Assembly: GCA_030704615.1 (NCBI GenBank)
Contig: CM060732.1
Location: forward strand, 8,744,001 to 8,808,000
Origin: Takakia lepidozioides
Taxonomy: Eukaryota > Streptophyta > Takakiopsida > Takakiales > Takakiaceae
Direction: 5' to 3'
Length of the DNA stretch: 64,000 nucleotides
Below, one piece after another: positions 57,890 to 64,000 of the stretch (position 1 is the first letter of the stretch; every line of letters starts with the position of its first letter). The notes beneath the pieces are model-generated. The model worked only from the letters and a program-made list of their open reading frames with translations. It was not told where the DNA came from and did not search any database. Both the position numbers and the translations under genes were made by a program.

Positions 57890-58858
57890 TCATAGGTGTT
57901 TGCACCCCATGATCCTGTGTTCGCCCCCACTCACTGCCTCAACTATCCCGGTTGGCAGGGACGATGCACAATCCAATGGGAGTGCAGAAGTGGCCACCAT
58001 TGTCTGCAACCTCCGTTGCTCAGCCAAGCACAAACCAATGATCCATGTCAAGCAATTTAGATCCATTGTTTGATCCAACACATGTCGGCGTGATGTCTCT
58101 GACAGAGCTGACACAGCTGTAGCGCCCGTGGCAAATCCCATCGTCCGCTCTCGTTCATCTGCGTTGGGTTCCACCAATTGTTGTAGTGCACTGTCCCAAA
58201 TCAACCCTGGGCCATCGTCTCGAAAAGCATGAGACAAGGGAAAGCTCATGAGTGTAGGCAAGGCCATTTGTGGTTGCCCCACTCGGTTGACCACCGCCAA
58301 AGGTAGACGATCATCATGACGCACTTTCTGTGCTCGCCTCCATTGGTCCAAAATGCCCTCAACCGTGAGGTTCGCTGGCCGTTGAATAGAATCATATGCT
58401 CTCTTGAGCAACTCTGGTGGTGCAAGATTTGTCCACCACAATCTAGGCATATGTGCCTGTGACCCCACTGCAGCTGCATCCAATAGTATAGCTGGTCAAT
58501 CCATGACCGAATTTGATGCACACACTGGCCATAACCCTGGTCCGAGAATCCTCCATGAAAGAAACATTCTCCAAGATATAAGCTGGAGGTTGCACTTGCT
58601 TCACCTGCAAGTTACGCAATACTCGCAACATCTCCCAAAACAGATGCGATCGTGCATCATACAAACCATTACCATGACCTGCGGGAGAATACCCTTGGCA
58701 AGGTCATCATGCTATCACCAAGTCAATGGAACCGTGCTGGCCCAAATTGTCCGTCCCCAACATAGTAATGTCTACTAGCAAAGTCTTTTGGTACCCTTGA
58801 ATTGCTGCAAGAGGCAACAACTCAGGATACTGGTGTGTGAGCAAGGCAATGTGGCGCA
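57890..58858 (-). pseudogene. C5-DNA methyltransferase of copy 2, motifs IV-X
   Basis: The minus strand reads YQKTLLVDITMLGTDNLGQH, GSIDLVIA, two TGA stops (58704-58709) exactly where copy 1 has Gly-Trp, then PCQGYSPAGHGNGL with the catalytic Cys, YILENVSFM, GSQAHMPRLWWTN, and DERERTMGFATGATAV with MDLNCLTWI. One frame change lies near 58470-58500. The uninterrupted stretch between the R-H-I-A and P-C-Q parts shows what copy 1 looked like before its insertion. Confidence 0.85.
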
Positions 58859-58860
58859 TA

Positions 58861-59629
58861 GGGTGAAAACATGGTAGGGTGGGCCAAAATGAAAGTCACA
58901 GACAGTTTATTTTTGCATTTTGTATATATAGGATCTAATGAAGATAGTAAGTTGGAATTTTTTTATGGGTTATGAAGAAAAATCTAGACCATTGTTGAAG
59001 TTTCAACATAATGAAACTTGAATCAGACAAATCTGACAAGATTTGAAAATCCATATAACTCCATGTAAGCATAAATATTGTGCAATCACACAGGGTGATA
59101 TGCCCTTCATGGACTCATTGGGAAATGAATCCGACAACCATTGTAGATGAAAAATTTAATGCAAATCATTGATCTCTCTTATTATGTGAAAATTTGGTTC
59201 AATGGTCAAAATTTCCTCGCCTATAAGTTTTAGACGTAATTAAATATTTACAGATTTGGTGAATAGTCACCTCGATTTTGGACATGCAATATTTATTATT
59301 TTTATATCTCCTTACACAATAAGATGGATTGAAAAAAACCTGCCTACAAAAATTAGACTTGAACCCACCTATGAGTACTTGTAAATTTTCAATCTATGAA
59401 TTGATGTCAATAAATGGTGAGATTAATAAATAAACTTAGGGAGGTAGCATGATATCATATGTATGTAGGCTTCAAGATTTCACATACAGGTTTGTCTAAA
59501 AATACATTATCCATGAAAATGGACTCGAGGACACAAATAGGTTTGTCTAAAGATACATTGTCTATGAAAATGGACTTGAGGACTCCAGATTCTGCCATTT
59601 TTGGCCCACCCTATCCTACCCCATAAAAA
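58861..59629. mobile_element. Non-coding TIR element inserted in the methyltransferase of copy 2
   Basis: AT-rich, no ORF. The left part GGTAGGGTGGGCCAAAATG (about 58873) is inverted at the right as CATTTTTGGCCCACCCTATCC (about 59596-59616). The target methyltransferase sequence resumes on both sides next to TA dinucleotides (58859-58860 and 59630-59631), consistent with a TA target duplication as for Tc1/mariner-type MITEs. It also holds two copies of a 50-base direct repeat (AGGTTTGTCTAAA.ATACATT.TC.ATGAAAATGGACT.GAGGA) at about 59488 and 59540. Confidence 0.7.
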
Positions 59630-59639
59630 TACGCTGCGC

Positions 59640-59755
59640 TACCTCATTCTTCTCCACATACAAGTACTTTCGTACCTTAATCCTTGCCTGCAACACTCCT
59701 GCAAACCCAGTGCTCATGCCTCCAAACAGGTCTAGCAAACAAATCCCTGAGTCAG
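59640..59755 (-). pseudogene. C5-DNA methyltransferase of copy 2, motif I
   Basis: The minus strand reads GICLLDLFGGMSTGFAGVLQ then RKYLYVEKNE, aligned with motif I of copy 1, and is then cut by the TIR element. Confidence 0.85.
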
Positions 59756-59885
59756 GTGATTGTCAGGTAATGGGCACTGTGTCCAAAGGAGCTAACTGAG
59801 GAGGTCCAGATGATGTCACTGAACTCCCATCACCCACCAATGGAAATGCCTCCTGCCATGCTTGTTACACACATTGGCTTGCTTC

Positions 59886-60688
59886 TCACTGCAAATCCCC
59901 AACTGTACTGCACAGTGAGCTATGAACCGGCACATGAGGAAGCAACTCAGCCTTGTATGCCAATTGCCTCCCATCATCAGGTGGTGGGCTATCATTCGCA
60001 TGGCTATTGCCCTCCAAGAGCTCATCACCCCAAGCCACCACCCCTGAGAATACAGCCAATGTGGGCATCATGTTCCTATGATCCACCGCTACATTCCCAA
60101 TAAACCTCACTAGGAGCAGTCCACGTCGACCATCCCCTGACTGCCACTCCGGCCTATAGAACGTCGTTTCTTCCAAAAAATCCCGAATAAATTCCATGGG
60201 GTACAACACCGCCCCATCGACAAGCACATCATATGACATCGCGTTCGTAACAATGGCTTTGGCTCTCATGACTGAGCCATTCGTAAGATGATCTGGCTGC
60301 AATCGAATGAAGAGCTCATGGCGTGTGATCTATCGCACTTTCTCTGAACCACCCAAAGATGTCCGAATTTGGAAAGGGCAAGGGTCTAAATCCACTTCTG
60401 TAAGGCCAAGCCTGCAACTGTTGCTCTCCCCAACATCAATAGCTGTGCTTCCGAATCCAACAAGACTCGCAATGGACTATATCTCCTCCCAGCTGGGCCA
60501 CTCAATTGAAACACTCTATGATGATTGTCCACCAGGACTACTCCAGGAGTCACCATGCTACGCTCAATGGCTGGCCTAGCTGGCAACTCATTCAGCCATG
60601 GCAAGCTCACCCTCGAATACAAGGCATCCATAGACTGCATCTTATCTGTTATCCCCCGCAGATAGTGCCGATGCATCACCACTCTCAC
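59886..60688 (-). pseudogene. Protease and linker of copy 2
   Basis: The upstream piece reads GVVLVDNHHRVFQLSGPAGR and RVLLDSEAQLLMLGRATVAG, with the retropepsin D-S-G-A changed to D-S-E-A. The downstream piece reads RAKAIVTNAMSYDVLVDGAV, LYPMEFIRDFLEE, and ends with a linker similar to copy 1. A frame change lies between 60386 and 60302. Confidence 0.75.
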
Positions 60689-60825
60689 AGAGTCTAGCTA
60701 CTAGTCTGAACACAGCAGCTGGCCGAATCCCCGACATTGCAATGGTCATTGCAGAAAACAATGGAGCTTGCACTTCTTGAGGGGCATGCCTGCTGAGGTC
60801 AAGGCCTGGGGACAGAGGTGTACTT

Positions 60826-62134
60826 TCAGAGACAGTGATGAGATGTTGCCTGAATTCTCTTTCTAGTTACTACATCAGAAATATTTTCAGTAGCTGCAGC
60901 TCTCAAGTCTAAGAAATACTGCCAAATAGATTCTCCCTCTTTGTAAGGCCTATCACATAATTTGTCAAAACTGTCCAAAGGCTTCTCTGCAGGTTTGAAA
61001 ATCATAAAAACCTTCTCCCAAGTCAGATCAGGCTCCGCACTCAAGGCCACATGAAGAAGGTCACTGGCTTCCCCTTCGCATGCTCATGCAAAAGGTTCCC
61101 ATTTTAACTTCTTCAGAAGCCTTGTTCATGTTGGCACTAATTTCAAATAGCTCCAGAAAATTTTCAATTTTCTTTCCCATGTGGTATTCAGGTTATGGGT
61201 GAGTGACAACCTGAGCAACATTTCATATTTGACCAGCATTCATGTTATGATGGGAACCCACAAGCTGAACATCATAATTTTCAAAATCTGACCTTTTAAT
61301 TCTCCCATCATGTATTGTCATTTTCCCCATGGCACGGAAGAGACATGGCAGTACAATGGGTTGAGTGGACCAAGACTGAGGGGCCAGCTGCCCCTTGGTG
61401 AGCACTTGGCTACACACAGGGTCAGGCCATGTCGACTCTCTATCTACACTCAAGAAATGAGGGGTGTGGGGAGTGTACCTTGGAACACCCCACAAACCAG
61501 AATTACTAGTCATGGAAGCAGTTCGTGAATCCCCAACAACTGTGGCCATGAGAATTGAATGGTCTGGCAGCCCTGCAGGTAATTCCCCCATTTGGCTCGG
61601 TCTACTCATCTCCTGAGTACTGACCGTAGTGGCATATAGGTTGTTCCTGGTAGCAGCTGTATTTCCCACAAACCCACGAGGCCTATTTCCTACAAAGGGC
61701 TGATCAACAGCAGCAGGTACAGTGCCATGCACGTTCATGCTTCCCGTAACATTAGTACGAGAATTGCTGAGCCCTTCCTCCATGGAGACCAAATCAGCCT
61801 CCTCAAACACTCTACTCCTATGCATGACGACTGGAGATAACATGGGAGCAGAGACAAGTCCAGAAATCCTATTTCTACCATATCGTAACCAGTGTCCAGG
61901 GGGCGAACTTGACATGGAAAGGTCAGAGAGTACCTTTACAACTCCTCCACTTCCACCCCACCGGCACACTACCAAGCTTGGGACGAAACGATTCACAAAA
62001 GGCTTGTGGGTGAGCTGGTCGTGTTCAAAGACGGCCAACCAATTCCACCCCCTTGAATTTTTGAACCAGAAACCCACACACAGAGTACGATTCGACCCTA
62101 AAAAACGATTTCCTTTCCAAGTCCGAGATAACAC
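60826..62134 (-). pseudogene. Gag of a second LTR-retrotransposon family
   Basis: A 303-codon minus-strand ORF (62134-61223) of unrecognised, Ser/Thr-rich sequence ends with QLVGSHHNMNAG. After a stop, the same region reads KKIENFLELFEISANMNKAS, then, after further stops, DLTWEKVFMIFKPAEKPLD and ESIWQYFLDLRAAATENISD (61050-60826). The latter is the pattern of a Retrotrans_gag domain. It is not similar to the gag of copy 1, so this is another family. Its downstream end meets copy 2 near 60.7-60.8 kb. Confidence 0.5.
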
Positions 62135-62239
62135 GGTGTTGTCTGGTCAGTGCCCAATCAAGTCAAAAACCCTCAATTTCCGAATTGTGCGTAGGGAAAA
62201 CTGTTCATGAGGCAGAATAACCAAGTCGCCCTGGTATGC

Positions 62240-63955
62240 TCATTCACTGGTGCCCGTGGGGGCTTCAAGTAAATCACGAGAAGATGGAGTGAACACGGCG
62301 AAGGCACCAAATCTTAGCAGCCGTAAAAGCACAGAACCCACGCCACTAGTAAACAATATTGCCAAGAGCCAAGGATCCAACAAATCGCAGGAAACAAAAG
62401 GGACAGGCAGTGAATGAATGGAGATCGCCTCACAGAGACCCAGCTGTCTCAGCTCAATGCCCTCAAAACTCAGACCCCGACGCTTGAGTTCAGTGATGTG
62501 TAGCTTGAACAATCTCTTGAGCTTAAGTTCTTCCTCAATCACACGGTGAACCTCATGAACAAGAGATGCAGGGTCACTGATCCAACACGAAATTCGTTCT
62601 TTCTCGGCGAGAGAGAATTTGGAAATGTCAGCGAAAAATCAGGTCTCAAATCTATCATACCATTCCAAATCCTCACAAGTGAGTTCAAGCTGCTCGTTTT
62701 CAAAGGCAATGGACTCCTCTATCTGTGAATTCACATCAGCAAGGTCATTCGGCCAGCAATACTTAGGTGGTTCATACCTAGTGTAGTCGTACTTATCTGG
62801 ATCGCCGCTAGGGAGAGCCAGAGCTGGGAGAGCTGCGTGCAGAGTACAGAGCCTGCTCCTCCTCTGCCCTAAGTAACTCGGCGTAATCCAAGCTCGACGA
62901 AGCAGCTCGACCGTTCGTAACTGCAGGAACACCCGAAACACACGAAAGCCCTTGTACCACTGGTGCCTCAGACACAGGGAGCCCCTGCGCCACTTGCGAA
63001 TTAGGTGCAGGCATAGGAAAACCCACGACAAGTTGGTTATATCAACAATGGAATTCGAATAAGTCAAAGTAACTCAAAGCTCAAGCTTTATTAACACAGA
63101 GCCACCCTCTCTCTCACTGCTCAAGTCACAAAGCACCACTGAAGCCATTGCACAGGAAGGTAAAAGGATAATGCAAGCAAAGTAGAGAATCAGAGAGTGA
63201 TAGAATCGCCGCCAAAAGGTCTCTGATTTTCCTGAGAAGCAGGTCAACTTCCTTCCCTTCCCGCAAAGCATGGACATCATGCTCCTTGACCCAAGAACTT
63301 AAAAACCCAGCTGTCCCAGCAGAAAGCAGAAGATTAGGCACATCATCATGGATGACATAGATGAGCGGAGTGACCACAATCGAAGCCCTTTTGCGCCTTT
63401 CTCCAATTTCGGAGGGCTAGTTCGATAATGGTAAGTTAGAAACGGAGCACAAGGAGAGAGAGTTGTGAGCAAAGAAAGAGAGTCTTCATGATGAGAATCA
63501 TCAATAGCCAAGAAGGGGAAGGAGGAATGAGAAACCGGAGCATCAATTATACGCAGGGTATGAGGAAGCAAAACCAGTTGACGGGTGTTCTCCATAAGGT
63601 GAGTCGGGGGAACAAGGGGGACGAAGGAGGAGTCGTTGAAGTGCCTGCTTTGAGGAGAGGGGAGTCCGTTTTGGATTTTTTATAGGAGTGCAGAGTAGAA
63701 ACACGAGGACCCCTGATGACATTGTTGACGAGATAAGAAGGGAGGAGTTTGCAGCCGAGTACAGCGGGGAATTGAGGGGTGCTGGAGAAGAGTGCTGGAT
63801 GGGGCCCCTTGGAGGGACCGAGAAGAACCTAAGTCATCAAGTTCACTAGCAGACTTAGGCTGCTTCGTACGTGGGCAGTCTGCCTTGACATATCCCTCCC
63901 CATTACACAGGAAATAGATGACCGTGAGAATATCTTCATGAACAGAGACAACCAT
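62240..63955 (-). pseudogene. Unidentified minus-strand ORF fragments
   Basis: Four short frames on the minus strand (63955-63680, 63595-63299, 63377-63126, 63067-62639, 62542-62240) overlap in different frames, as in a decayed gene. The first includes FLCNGEGYVKADCPRTK, which recalls a CCHC knuckle that lost its first Cys and its His. Another has ELLRAEEEQALYSARSSP and, in a shifted frame, YDYTRYEPPKYCWPNDLADV. I cannot name a family. They may be part of the same retroelement as the gag at 60.8-62.1 kb. Confidence 0.3.
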
Positions 63956-64000
63956 GTAAGAACCATCAAGAGTGGGGGGCTTAATTGAGTCCCCAATCCA

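Larger units (their letters stand above)
56716..60700 (-). mobile_element. Retroelement copy 2, inverted and degenerate, with the same methyltransferase
   Basis: Minus-strand order: protease (60688-60386, DSEA in place of DSGA), linker (60302-59886), methyltransferase motif I (about 59755-59640), a TIR insertion (58861-59629), methyltransferase motifs IV-X (58858-57890), linker with TAG-CAA-CCA (57658-57650), RT N-part (57496-57240), RT C-part with YIDDIIIF (about 57150), ending near 56716 at the start of RNase H. Stops, a TGG-to-TGA change and an internal deletion of the RT palm (between GDYR-like and WRF-like motifs) make it dead. Gag, integrase and LTRs are absent. Confidence 0.85.

Overview
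The window is eukaryotic nuclear DNA from the green-plant lineage. It holds a plastid-targeted bacterial-type IF-2 gene split by 12 GT-AG introns, a multi-exon RING E3 ligase gene, and many dead transposons of plant types (CACTA, chromovirus, SWIM-type MULE, Ty3/gypsy). A DNA methyltransferase inside a Ty3/gypsy retrotransposon has been reported from charophyte algae (and, independently, dinoflagellates), so a streptophyte alga with a repeat-rich genome, such as a Chara-like charophyte, is my best guess. That assignment is inference.

Layout. 1-11.4 kb is a transposon graveyard: a CACTA (En/Spm) Tnp2 transposase in two pieces, a SET-like ORF and a broken retroviral gag between the pieces, and a chromodomain Ty3/gypsy element on the minus strand with its probable 3' LTR. 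13.4-22.1 kb (+) is a 13-exon gene for chloroplast translation initiation factor IF-2. 24.6-40.5 kb (-) is a long gene for a protein with a TTC3/DZIP3-type Cys/His domain, an RRM-like fold, a DCD-like domain and a C-terminal RING finger. One of its introns carries a tRNA-derived SINE and imperfect tandem repeats. 41-46 kb holds hairpin-rich and MITE-like DNA and a degenerate SWIM/MULE transposase. 47-48.3 kb (-) is an unrecognised spliced gene.

The most unusual part is 50.1-60.7 kb. Two copies of one Ty3/gypsy-like element lie tail to tail. In both, a C5-cytosine DNA methyltransferase domain sits inside pol, between the retropepsin and the reverse transcriptase. Copy 1 (+) keeps motif I, the PCQ catalytic loop, ENV, the HRPR motif and a motif-X-like C-terminus. 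It is interrupted by a 0.9-kb insertion that starts with an antisense piece of the element's own RNase H. Copy 2 (-) is more degenerate and its methyltransferase is interrupted by a TIR element. Both copies share TAG CAA CCA at the methyltransferase/RT boundary with the frame kept open beyond it. This matches the UAG-CAR-YYA leaky-stop context, which suggests that RT is made by stop-codon readthrough.

The two host genes with clear function belong to separate processes: plastid translation initiation and protein ubiquitylation. The right end (60.8-64 kb) holds another degenerate gag and short fragments I could not identify.
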